Shown here in pieces: positions 7,442-14,649 of a stretch of DNA of 21,334 nucleotides (position 1 is the stretch's first letter; every line of letters starts with the position of its first letter). The DNA lies in assembly GCA_947304695.1 (NCBI GenBank), contig CAMZBS010000034.1, forward strand, positions 1-21,334, written 5' to 3'. The notes under the pieces are model-generated. The model ran no database searches. It was not told the origin of the DNA and saw nothing but the letters and a program-made list of their open reading frames with translations. Source of the stretch: an uncultured Prevotella sp. GTDB lineage: Bacteria; Bacteroidota; Bacteroidia; Bacteroidales; Bacteroidaceae. The position numbers and the translations under genes are program-made.

Positions 7442-8626
7442 ATGAGAGATTTTATTTACTATGCACCGACCGAAGTGGTGTTCGGCAAGAAATCGGAGGA
7501 GCAGGTAGCTGCTCTGGTAAAGAAATATGGTGGCACTAAGGTGCTGGTACATTACGGCGGACAGAGTGCCGTTAAGTCAGGATTACTCGACAAAGTCTGC
7601 GGACTGCTTGACGAGGATGGCATTGCTTATGTGAAACTTGGCGGTGTGGTACCCAATCCCCGACTGTCACTGGCAAAGCAAGGCATTGAGCTTTGCAAGA
7701 AAGAGGGCATTGACTTCATCCTTGCCGTGGGTGGTGGCAGTGTGATTGACTCTGCCAAGTGTATTGCCTACGGTGTCTGCTACGAGGGCGATGTGTGGGA
7801 CATCTATTTGGGAAAGGGCACGCCCACTACTATGCTGCCCGTGGCTTCGGTGCTGACCATCCCGGCTGCTGGCAGCGAGATGAGTGAAGCATCGGTCATC
7901 ACCAATGAGGACGGCGACGTGAAGCTGGGCTATTCCAACTCTCTTTCTCGTCCGAAGTTTGCCATCATGAATCCGGAACGCACCTTTACGCTCCCACCCT
8001 ATCAGACGGCAGCCGGTGTCACCGATATGATGATGCACACGATGGAACGCTACTTCACCAAGGACGATGACATGGACATCACCACCGACATAGCCGAGGC
8101 CCTGCTGCGCAGCATGAAGAATGCTGTCTTCGCCGTGCTGAAGAATCCTGAAGACTACCGTTACCGAGCCCAGATTATGTGGGGTGGAAGTCTGATGCAC
8201 AACGGACTCACGGGTTGCGGTTTTAGCGATGACTGGTCTACGCACCAGCTGGAGCATGAGCTTAGCGGCATGTTCGATGTCACCCATGGTGCAGGTCTTG
8301 CCGCAATATGGCCCAGTTGGGCACGCTATGTGATGCATGAGAACCTAAGCCGTTTCGTGCGTTTTGCCGTCAATGTGATGGATGTTCCCAACGACTTTAC
8401 CGATGCTGAGGGCACAGCCATTAAGGGTATCGAAGCCATGGAACGATTCTACCACGCCATCGGCATGCCTATCAACATCAAGGAACTCATCGGACGCGAC
8501 ATTACCGACGAGGAAATCAAAGAGATGACCCGCAAATGCAGCCGGGACTACCAGCGAACCTGCGGCCAGCTGAAGGCAATCAACGCCACTGACATGGAAG
8601 CCATTTATAAGATGGCACGAGGGTGA
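7442..8626 (+). CDS. Iron-containing alcohol dehydrogenase, YqhD/butanol dehydrogenase type
   Basis: This 394-residue cytoplasmic enzyme is close to the 387 residues of E. coli YqhD. It has the nucleotide-binding GGGSVIDSAK (97-106) and AAGSEMS (142-148). The metal ligands are Asp195, His199, His268 and His282, each one position beyond the YqhD ligands, so the metal site looks intact. Family members use NAD(P)H to interconvert aldehydes and alcohols. ATG 7442 (MRDFIYYAPTEVVFG) is the usual family start; an in-frame ATG at 7403 would overlap the previous gene and add 13 atypical residues. The gene is closely packed between the beta-helix protein (20-base gap) and a TonB-dependent receptor (18-base gap), so co-transcription is likely. 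The physiological substrate is not evident. Confidence 0.92.
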   Translation: MRDFIYYAPTEVVFGKKSEEQVAALVKKYGGTKVLVHYGGQSAVKSGLLDKVCGLLDEDGIAYVKLGGVVPNPRLSLAKQGIELCKKEGIDFILAVGGGSVIDSAKCIAYGVCYEGDVWDIYLGKGTPTTMLPVASVLTIPAAGSEMSEASVITNEDGDVKLGYSNSLSRPKFAIMNPERTFTLPPYQTAAGVTDMMMHTMERYFTKDDDMDITTDIAEALLRSMKNAVFAVLKNPEDYRYRAQIMWGGSLMHNGLTGCGFSDDWSTHQLEHELSGMFDVTHGAGLAAIWPSWARYVMHENLSRFVRFAVNVMDVPNDFTDAEGTAIKGIEAMERFYHAIGMPINIKELIGRDITDEEIKEMTRKCSRDYQRTCGQLKAINATDMEAIYKMARG

Positions 8627-8644
8627 ACACACAAATATAGACCA

Positions 8645-10525
8645 ATGAACAGAAGCATTCTTTCAGCCTGCCTTCTCGCTGCAACCTTTGCAGCACAGGC
8701 CCAATCCCTTGATTCGCTATCCTTGGGTGAAGTTGTGGTTACCGGAACCCGCAGTGCTACCGACGTGCGTCATCTGCCCATGACCGTGACCATCATTGAG
8801 CGCGAACGTCTCACGGCCGAGCACCAACCCAGCATCCTGCCCACCGTCATGCGTGAGGTGCCAGGACTCTTCGTCACCAGCCGAGCCATGATGGGTTATG
8901 GTGTATCTACTAATGCTGCAGGTGCCATCAACCTGCGCGGCATCACTGGCAGTACTGGCCAACTGATGGTACTTATCGACGGACATCCTCAGTATCAGAG
9001 CATCTACGGACATCCCATCTCCGACAGCTATCAGACCATGATGGCTGAGCGGGTTGAGGTGTTGCGAGGCCCCGCCTCGGTGCTCTACGGCAGTAACGCC
9101 ATGGGCGGCGTACTCAACATCGTCACCCGCCGCCCCTCTGGTGGCAACCATGTATCAACCACCGCCACCGTAGGTGCAGGCAGCTATGGAACCATTCAGG
9201 CCGAAGCCTCCAATCAGGTTCGCCATGGTCAGCTGAGCAGCACGGTTGCTGCCCAGTACAATCGTACTGACAATCACCGCCCCCACATGGGCTTTGAACA
9301 GTACGGTGGCTTCCTCCGTCTGGCCTATGACCTCAACGACCACTGGAGTGCCTCGCTCAACGGCAACCTCACCCACTGGAACGCCTCTAACCCTGGAACC
9401 ACCGACCAGCCTAAACTTGAAAACGACCAGTGGATTACCCGTGGCGAGGTATCGCTGGCCATAGAGAACCATTACAACCTCACAAGCGGTGCACTGAGCA
9501 TCTACGACAACTTTGGACGCCACAAGATCAATGACGGCTACAACGCTGTTGGTGGCCCCCCCCAGACCGACCTCTTCCGTTCTAAGGATGCTGTGGCTGG
9601 CGTGTCTTGGTACCAGTCTGCCCAGCTGTTCTGTGGCAACCGTACCACAGTGGGCATCGACTATCAGCACATTTACGGGCGTGCCTACTACACCAATCGT
9701 GAGACGGGCGACATCGTCCGCACCCCCCAGCGCCTCATGCAGAGTTCTCACTCGCATGCCAACGAAATGGCCGTCTACGCCGACTTCCGTCAGGACTTGC
9801 TTCCCTGGTTCACTGTCGATGCCGGTCTACGCTACGACCACCACTCCGTTTCCGGCAGCGAGTGGATTCCCCAGGCAGGCATCGTCCTCCGCCCCATTGC
9901 GGCAGGCGAAGTGAAGGCCATGGCAAGCAAGGGCTTCCGCAATGCCACACCCAAGGAACTCTATCTATACAAGTCTGCCAATAGCGACCTCGAGCCCGAA
10001 CGTATCTGGAATTATGAGTTGTCGTGGCGTCATCGCCCTGGCTGTTGGTCCTACGGTCTGAACATCTTCTATCTCAAGGGCGACAACATGATCCAGACTG
10101 TTACTGTCGATGGCACGCCACGCAACGTTAACACAGGCGAGATAGAGAACTACGGTCTCGAGGCAGAGGCCGCCTATCGCGTGGACAGCCACTGGAATCT
10201 GCGGGCCAACACGTCGCTGCTCCACATGAAGAACAAGATTATCGGTGCTCCTAAGTTTACTGGTCATCTCGCCACCGACTACCACTGCGGCCCGTGGCAG
10301 GCCACTCTTGGTCTTCAGCACATCAACGACCTCTACACCACTGTAGGAGCCACTGAGCAGACGGAAGTCTTCTGGCTCCTCGATGCCAGCGTAACCTTCA
10401 AGGCCACCGCAGCCGTTAGTCTGTGGGCACGCGGCGAGAACCTTCTGGCCCAGAAATACGAGATCAACGCTGGCTATCCTATGCCACGCGCCACCTTCAT
10501 GGGCGGCGTGAGCGTAAACTTCTGA
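8645..10525 (+). CDS. TonB-dependent outer-membrane receptor (BtuB/FepA/CirA-like)
   Basis: This 626-residue protein has a signal peptide (about 1-19, AQA before Q20). A TonB-box-like SLGEVVVTGTR (26-36) follows, then a plug domain (about 40-163) with the hallmark ERVEVLRGPASVLYGSNAMGG (135-155) and NIVTRR. A 22-strand-type barrel then ends in terminal Phe626, as expected for outer-membrane insertion. Unlike the barrel at 2117 it lacks the carboxypeptidase-like domain, so it belongs to the small-ligand receptor group (siderophores, cobalamin, heme and similar). It begins 18 bases after the dehydrogenase and is followed 34 bases later by an ECF S component, suggesting that the two move the same ligand across the outer and inner membranes. 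No cobalamin-riboswitch-like region lies directly upstream. A C8 run at 9556-9563 lies within the barrel. Confidence 0.92.
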   Translation: MNRSILSACLLAATFAAQAQSLDSLSLGEVVVTGTRSATDVRHLPMTVTIIERERLTAEHQPSILPTVMREVPGLFVTSRAMMGYGVSTNAAGAINLRGITGSTGQLMVLIDGHPQYQSIYGHPISDSYQTMMAERVEVLRGPASVLYGSNAMGGVLNIVTRRPSGGNHVSTTATVGAGSYGTIQAEASNQVRHGQLSSTVAAQYNRTDNHRPHMGFEQYGGFLRLAYDLNDHWSASLNGNLTHWNASNPGTTDQPKLENDQWITRGEVSLAIENHYNLTSGALSIYDNFGRHKINDGYNAVGGPPQTDLFRSKDAVAGVSWYQSAQLFCGNRTTVGIDYQHIYGRAYYTNRETGDIVRTPQRLMQSSHSHANEMAVYADFRQDLLPWFTVDAGLRYDHHSVSGSEWIPQAGIVLRPIAAGEVKAMASKGFRNATPKELYLYKSANSDLEPERIWNYELSWRHRPGCWSYGLNIFYLKGDNMIQTVTVDGTPRNVNTGEIENYGLEAEAAYRVDSHWNLRANTSLLHMKNKIIGAPKFTGHLATDYHCGPWQATLGLQHINDLYTTVGATEQTEVFWLLDASVTFKATAAVSLWARGENLLAQKYEINAGYPMPRATFMGGVSVNF

Positions 10526-10559
10526 CCCTTTCCTCCTAAGCAACAAAAACAAACATATT

Positions 10560-11084
10560 ATGGAAACTACAGTAAGACTTTATGCTTTGAATTTCAACGA
10601 GGCGAAGACCTATTTGTGGGCAGCGGTGTTCATTGCCTGCAATCTGGTTCTGCCCCGAGTGTTTCATCTTTTTCCGCAAGGTGGCATCATCTTCTCGCCC
10701 CTCTCGCTGGTCATACTTGCCGGATCCTACAAGTTCGGATGGAAGACTGGCCTGCTAGCTGCCCTTCTGTCACCTCTTGCCAACCATTTGCTCACTGGTA
10801 TGCCTGCATGGGGCATACTTCCTGTCATGACGCTGAAGCTTGCCGTACTGGCTCTTGTGGCTGGTCTGGCCGCACAGCGCTTCTGTGTCGTCAGCCTCCC
10901 ACTGCTCGTAGCCATCGTGCTCGTCAGCAAGGCAGTGGGCTGCCTGGGCGAGTTCGTACTCACTGGCGGCATCAGTGCCACCATAGCCGACTTCACCATC
11001 GGCTGGCCAGGCCTGCTCCTGCAAGTGCTCGGTGCCTGGCTCATCCTTAACACACATCGCAACGGATGTACAACAACAAACTGA
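10560..11084 (+). CDS. ECF transporter S component (vitamin-type substrate-binding membrane protein)
   Basis: This 174-residue, very hydrophobic protein has about five or six membrane segments: AAVFIACNLVLPRVF, LSLVILAGSYKFGW, GLLAALLSPLANHLL, LKLAVLALVAGLAA, LPLLVAIVLVSKAVG and LLLQVLGAWLIL. The pattern LSPLxxxLLTGMPAxxILPVM resembles S components of the PF12822 type, which bind a vitamin or related small molecule and associate with a shared EcfA/A'/T energising module. No EcfA or EcfT genes are in the window, so it would be a solitary group II S component. Its place after a TonB-dependent receptor suggests uptake of a scarce cofactor. Which one (cobalamin-type, thiamin-type, queuosine-type or other) cannot be told. 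It is the last gene before the hairpin at 11108. Confidence 0.75.
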   Translation: METTVRLYALNFNEAKTYLWAAVFIACNLVLPRVFHLFPQGGIIFSPLSLVILAGSYKFGWKTGLLAALLSPLANHLLTGMPAWGILPVMTLKLAVLALVAGLAAQRFCVVSLPLLVAIVLVSKAVGCLGEFVLTGGISATIADFTIGWPGLLLQVLGAWLILNTHRNGCTTTN

Positions 11085-11107
11085 AAAAATTCCACGCTCA
11101 TGTCGAG

Positions 11108-11159
11108 CATATAAGCAAATCGGTAAAAGCGTTTCCACTTTTACCGATTTACTTATATG
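11108..11159. terminator. Long hairpin between convergent genes (probable bidirectional terminator)
   Basis: The arms 11108-11129 and 11138-11159 are 22 bases each and complementary at 21 positions (the single mismatch is C11116 against A11151), around an 8-base loop. It lies 23 bases after the ECF S-component stop and 21 bases before the stop of the zinc-peptidase gene on the other strand, so it can end transcription from both sides. There is no long T-run after either arm, so the mechanism may not be the classical intrinsic one. Confidence 0.75.
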
Positions 11160-11180
11160 AACATTAACACTGAATATAGA

Positions 11181-12062
11181 CTACAGTTCGGAATCGCTTT
11201 GCTCGAAAGTATTACCTTTATGGATGTCGCCCGTATCAAAGCCTAGCTTGAGCCACTTCATGCGCTGGGCTGAGGTGCCGTGAGTGAATGATTCGGGCTG
11301 CGAATAGCCACGGGCTTTCTCTTGTAAGTAGTTGTCGCCTATCTTCTTGGCGCAATCGATGGCTTCCTCAAGGTCACCATATTCTATGGAGTTGTACATC
11401 TTGTTGTCGTGATGTGCCCACACACCAGCATAGAAGTCGGCCAGAAGTTCCAGTCGTACACTGAGTTTGTTGGCACTAACCTTGTCAGTCTGATTCATAG
11501 CCTGATGGGCCTTGTTGAGCGTACCAGTGAGATACTCAACATGGTGACCTACCTCATGGGCGATGACGTAAGCGTAGGAGAAGTCACCGTCGGCACCTAT
11601 CTGCTGCTTCATCATGGAGAAGAACGACAGGTCTATGTACAGTTTCTGGTCGCCAGAGCAATAGAAGGGTCCCACAGCAGCAGTTGCCGATCCGCAGGCT
11701 GAGTTGACCTGACTGGTGAACAGCACCAGTGTGGGTGGTGTGTAGGTGCCCAGACCTTCCTCCTTGAAAATCTTTGTCCATACATCTTCCGTACCGGCAA
11801 GGATGACACGTGAGAACTTGGCCAGTTCTTGTTCCTCTTCAGTGAACTCACGCTGGCCTTCTGCCTGCTCTTCCTGCACAGAGCCAAGCCCGCCCTGTTG
11901 CACCACGTTGTTCACGACATCGCCCAAATTGCCTCCCGAAAGGAAGGTCATCAGTGCAATTACAATAATTCCACCTAGGCCACCAATGCCAGCCTTCGCT
12001 CCCGTGCTCATGCCGCGGCGATCTTCCACGTTTGAACTCTCTCTTCTTCCAGTTAATTTCAT
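11181..12062 (-). CDS. ypfJ: YpfJ-family neutral zinc metallopeptidase, membrane-anchored
   Basis: This 293-residue protein, close to the size of E. coli YpfJ, has a single N-terminal membrane segment at about 25-43 (GIGGLGGIIVIALMTFLSG) followed by an extracytoplasmic domain. The zinc site is HEVGHH at 169-174, and RLELLADFYAGVWAHH at 203-218 supplies the downstream acidic region typical of the family (PF04228-like). The family's ACGSATAAVGPFYCSGDQKLY pattern is present at 122-142, with two Cys that may pair. The substrate of the family is poorly known. The gene starts 11 bases after the stop of the thioredoxin-like gene, so the two are probably one transcript from the promoter at 13085-13116. 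It ends against the hairpin at 11108-11159. Confidence 0.9.
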   Translation of the reverse strand: MKLTGRRESSNVEDRRGMSTGAKAGIGGLGGIIVIALMTFLSGGNLGDVVNNVVQQGGLGSVQEEQAEGQREFTEEEQELAKFSRVILAGTEDVWTKIFKEEGLGTYTPPTLVLFTSQVNSACGSATAAVGPFYCSGDQKLYIDLSFFSMMKQQIGADGDFSYAYVIAHEVGHHVEYLTGTLNKAHQAMNQTDKVSANKLSVRLELLADFYAGVWAHHDNKMYNSIEYGDLEEAIDCAKKIGDNYLQEKARGYSQPESFTHGTSAQRMKWLKLGFDTGDIHKGNTFEQSDSEL

Positions 12063-12073
12063 AGTAGTATTAA

Positions 12074-13063
12074 TTATTTATTATTTTCATATATTTTCTC
12101 CAAATACTCTCCTAGCTGCTTGCCACGCAGGTCAATAGCTACAATCTTTCCCTCGGGGTCACACAGAATACTTGACGGAATGCTACGAATGCCGTAGGTA
12201 GAGCTGGCAACGGTCTGCCAGTATTTCAAGTCAGAGAGGTGAATCCAGTTCAATTGTTTTTCGCGGATGGCCTTCTTCCAGGCATCTGCAGAGCGGTCGA
12301 AAGAAAGGCCCACAACCTGGAATCCCATGGGATGATACTTGTCGTAGTTGGCCTTCACGTTTGGCATCTCCATCATGCAGGGGCCACACCATGAAGCCCA
12401 AAAGTCGACGAGTACGTACTGACCGCGACCCACATATTCGCTGAGCTTATGGCTGATGCCCAGTGTATCGGCCTCCTCCAAATCCTTGAACATCGTACCA
12501 GGCGCACGCAACGACAGTGCTTTCAGACGCTGACGAGCCTGTTCACAAAGCGGGTTGCTGAGATAGGGGTCGTCACGCTCCATGGACTCCTTCAGCTCGT
12601 CGTATGTGAGACTGTACATCAGATAATTGAGTGCAAAGGCACCGACAGCGTTGTCACGGTTATCAACAAGTGCTTGGCGCAACACCTTTTCTATAATCTC
12701 TTCATCATTTGTCTTGTTCAGCTGTTGCACAAGAGCCGACAATTGTTCGTTCTGCTTGGAGCCACTGGCCACATCAGTGTTCATATCAAGTTCCACAGTG
12801 GAGCCGTCAACAATAAAAAAACTCTGCATACGGTGTTCGCGGTCAAACAGTGTCATCACCGTACCCTCGGGCTTATTCCCTTTTACAGTGAACTGCCCAT
12901 CCTTTACCTCCACACTCTCAGGCTGACCCTGGGCATTGGCTAAATTTATCATCATGAGAGTCTTGGCATCCTTATGTGCAATGCCTTTCACGATAAACTC
13001 CACTTGTGCCGCTACGGTCAGCGACATCAACATCCAAAGTGCCAGCAATAATGTTTTCCTCAT
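12074..13063 (-). CDS. Periplasmic TlpA/ResA-type thioredoxin-like protein with DUF4369-like N-terminal domain
   Basis: This 329-residue protein has a signal peptide (MRKTLLLALWMLMSLTVAAQ). A small beta domain of the Bacteroidota DUF4369 type covers about residues 21-110, a helical linker about 110-190, and a C-terminal thioredoxin fold follows with FWASWCGPC (221-229) and the cis-Pro segment SIPSSILCDPEG. The CxxC cysteines are Cys226 and Cys229. It likely reduces or isomerises envelope disulfides. The start at 13063 is preferred over an upstream ATG at 13087 because it begins the signal peptide, and the -7 box at 13085-13092 overlaps the upstream start. It is the first gene of a two-gene operon with the zinc peptidase, whose conserved cysteines make it a conceivable client (inference). 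Confidence 0.9.
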   Translation of the reverse strand: MRKTLLLALWMLMSLTVAAQVEFIVKGIAHKDAKTLMMINLANAQGQPESVEVKDGQFTVKGNKPEGTVMTLFDREHRMQSFFIVDGSTVELDMNTDVASGSKQNEQLSALVQQLNKTNDEEIIEKVLRQALVDNRDNAVGAFALNYLMYSLTYDELKESMERDDPYLSNPLCEQARQRLKALSLRAPGTMFKDLEEADTLGISHKLSEYVGRGQYVLVDFWASWCGPCMMEMPNVKANYDKYHPMGFQVVGLSFDRSADAWKKAIREKQLNWIHLSDLKYWQTVASSTYGIRSIPSSILCDPEGKIVAIDLRGKQLGEYLEKIYENNK

Positions 13064-13084
13064 ATTCTTGTTTTTAGGTGCTTG

Positions 13085-13116
13085 CAAAGTTACGTTTTTC
13101 GACTGAAACGACCAAA
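13085..13116 (-). promoter_or_regulatory. Promoter of the thioredoxin-like/zinc-peptidase operon
   Basis: On the minus strand, TAACTTTG (13085-13092) is a full TAnnTTTG -7 box and TTTG (13113-13116) lies 20 bases upstream, the expected Bacteroidota -33/-7 arrangement. It is divergent from the promoter at 13145-13175, with 28 bases between them. Confidence 0.75.
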
Positions 13117-13144
13117 TGTTTTGAAAAAAATATCGTCAAATCAT

Positions 13145-13175
13145 TTTGAATTGTGAAAGAAAACGACTAACTTTG
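13145..13175 (+). promoter_or_regulatory. Promoter of the barrel-nadC-dipeptidase-epimerase-like operon
   Basis: TTTG (13145-13148) and TAACTTTG (13168-13175) are separated by 19 bases, a full match to the Bacteroidota consensus. The transcript would start near 13180-13182. This favours ATG 13216 over ATG 13189 for the first gene. Confidence 0.78.
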
Positions 13176-13215
13176 CAGCCAGATAGTAATGAAAACAACA
13201 AGAAAAACAAAAGTT

Positions 13216-13722
13216 ATGAAAAAGAAAATTATTATGATGCTCGTGGCACTGGCTCTTTCGGTTGCCGCACACGCTCAGTTTGAACAAGGTAAAGTCTATG
13301 CCAGCACTGCCATGTCGGGGCTTGACTTGAACTTCAATAGCAACGAGAAGTGGAAGCTCGACCTACAGGCCAAGGGCGGTTACTTCTTTGAGGACAGCTG
13401 GATGGTGACTGCACAGATGGAATACAGCTACCGTCACTACGAACCCAATTACTTCACCGTAGGTGGCGGACTGCGCTACTACATCCTGCAGAACGGCATC
13501 TACATGGGGCTTGGTGCCAACTATTCCCACCGCAGAGCAGGTGACAGAAAAGTCGATGACTTCATGCCCTCCATACAGATTGGCTATGCTTTCTTCCTCA
13601 GCCGCACCGTGACCATGGAGCCGGAAATCTACTACAACCAAAGTCTGAAGGATCACAGTGCCTATTCGGGCGTGGGGTTCCGCATCGGCTTCGGCATCTA
13701 TCTGGACATGTTTAATAAATAA
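13216..13722 (+). CDS. Small outer-membrane beta-barrel protein
   Basis: This 168-residue protein has a signal peptide (MKKKIIMMLVALALSVAAHAQ). The mature part alternates polar and aromatic residues in short strands: WKLDLQAKGGYFF, MVTAQMEYSYRHY, FTVGGGLRYYIL, IYMGLGANYSHR, MPSIQIGYAFFL and VGFRIGFGIYLDMF. About eight strands are seen, consistent with an OmpW/OmpX-like small barrel; the function is not known. An in-frame ATG at 13189 would add nine basic residues (MKTTRKTKV) but leaves almost no 5' leader from the predicted promoter, so 13216 is preferred. nadC starts six bases after the stop, so they are co-transcribed. Confidence 0.8.
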   Translation: MKKKIIMMLVALALSVAAHAQFEQGKVYASTAMSGLDLNFNSNEKWKLDLQAKGGYFFEDSWMVTAQMEYSYRHYEPNYFTVGGGLRYYILQNGIYMGLGANYSHRRAGDRKVDDFMPSIQIGYAFFLSRTVTMEPEIYYNQSLKDHSAYSGVGFRIGFGIYLDMFNK

Positions 13723-13728
13723 TTAGTT

Positions 13729-14604
13729 ATGCTTAGCGTAGAAGAACTTGTCGACAGGCTCATCGACCTGTCGTTTGCCGAAGACATCGGCGATGGAGAC
13801 CATACCACCCTGTGCTGTATACCCGAAGATGCCACCAGCCGCTCACTTCTTCTGATTAAGGAAGACGGCATCCTGGCAGGTGTCGAGATAGCCAAAGAAG
13901 TGTTCCACCGTTTCGACCCGACCATGCAGGTTGAGGTGCTGATGGGCGACGGAAGTCGTGTGAAGAAGGGCGATATTGCCATGATAGTGAGTGGAAAGAT
14001 ACGCTCACTGCTCCAGACGGAACGCCTCATGCTGAACATCATGCAGCGCATGAGCGGCATTGCCACCATGACTGATAAATATGTGCAGCGGTTGAAAGGA
14101 ACGGGCACTCGCGTGCTTGACACCCGAAAGACCACGCCCGGCATGCGCATGTTGGAGAAACAGGCTGTGAAGATCGGTGGTGGATGCAATCACCGCATCG
14201 GTCTCTTTGATATGATCCTGCTCAAGGACAACCACATTGACTTCGCTGGTGGCATCACCAATGCCATTGACCGCTGCCATGCCTACCTTAAAGAGAAGGG
14301 ACTCGACCTGAAGATTGAGATTGAGGTGCGCTCGTTCGACGAATTGAACCAAGTGCTCAATCATGGTGGTGTAGACCGCATCATGCTCGACAACTTCTCC
14401 ATACCTGACACGAAGAAAGCCGTTGACATTATTGCCCACCGATATGAGACCGAGTCAAGCGGTGGCATTACCTTCGACACCATACGCGATTATGCCGAGC
14501 AGGGGGTGGATTTCATCTCTGTAGGTGCCCTGACCCATTCTGTTAAAGGTCTCGACATGAGCTTTAAGGCCGACCATAGTTCGAAACTGAAGATTGAAGA
14601 TTAA
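13729..14604 (+). CDS. nadC: Nicotinate-nucleotide pyrophosphorylase (carboxylating), quinolinate phosphoribosyltransferase
   Basis: This 291-residue cytoplasmic enzyme of de novo NAD synthesis converts quinolinate plus PRPP to nicotinate mononucleotide, CO2 and pyrophosphate. The N-terminus EDIGDGDHTT (18-27) is typical. Active-site stretches are RMSGIAT (107-113), DTRKTTPGMR (131-140), EKQAVKIGGGCNHR (143-156) and LLKDNH (164-169), with DRIMLDN and ISVGALTHS further on. All the usual basic substrate-binding residues seem present. The length is normal; the last six residues, KLKIED, are encoded by a GAAGATT heptad pair. It sits in an operon between a barrel gene and a C69 dipeptidase. nadA and nadB are not in the window. 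Confidence 0.97.
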   Translation: MLSVEELVDRLIDLSFAEDIGDGDHTTLCCIPEDATSRSLLLIKEDGILAGVEIAKEVFHRFDPTMQVEVLMGDGSRVKKGDIAMIVSGKIRSLLQTERLMLNIMQRMSGIATMTDKYVQRLKGTGTRVLDTRKTTPGMRMLEKQAVKIGGGCNHRIGLFDMILLKDNHIDFAGGITNAIDRCHAYLKEKGLDLKIEIEVRSFDELNQVLNHGGVDRIMLDNFSIPDTKKAVDIIAHRYETESSGGITFDTIRDYAEQGVDFISVGALTHSVKGLDMSFKADHSSKLKIED

Positions 14605-14649
14605 GGATTATGAAAAGGCTTTTAGCTATTGGCGTTTGGCTTTTGGCGT
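14589..14649 (+). repeat. Heptad repeats spanning the nadC end and the C69 dipeptidase signal peptide
   Basis: GAAGATT occurs twice in tandem (14589-14602), forming the nadC C-terminal codons and stop. TTGGCGT-TTGGCTT-TTGGCGT (14629-14649) follows inside the signal-peptide coding region of the dipeptidase. The heptad step is not a multiple of three. Confidence 0.6.

Noticed and set aside
8600..8644. Cobalamin or other riboswitch upstream of the TonB-dependent receptor
   Set aside because: The gap to the previous gene is only 18 bases, too short, and no riboswitch core motif was noticed.
13189..13215. ATG 13189 for the small barrel gene
   Set aside because: It is only about 8 bases from the predicted transcription start and puts basic residues before a normal signal peptide at 13216. 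Not excluded, but less likely.
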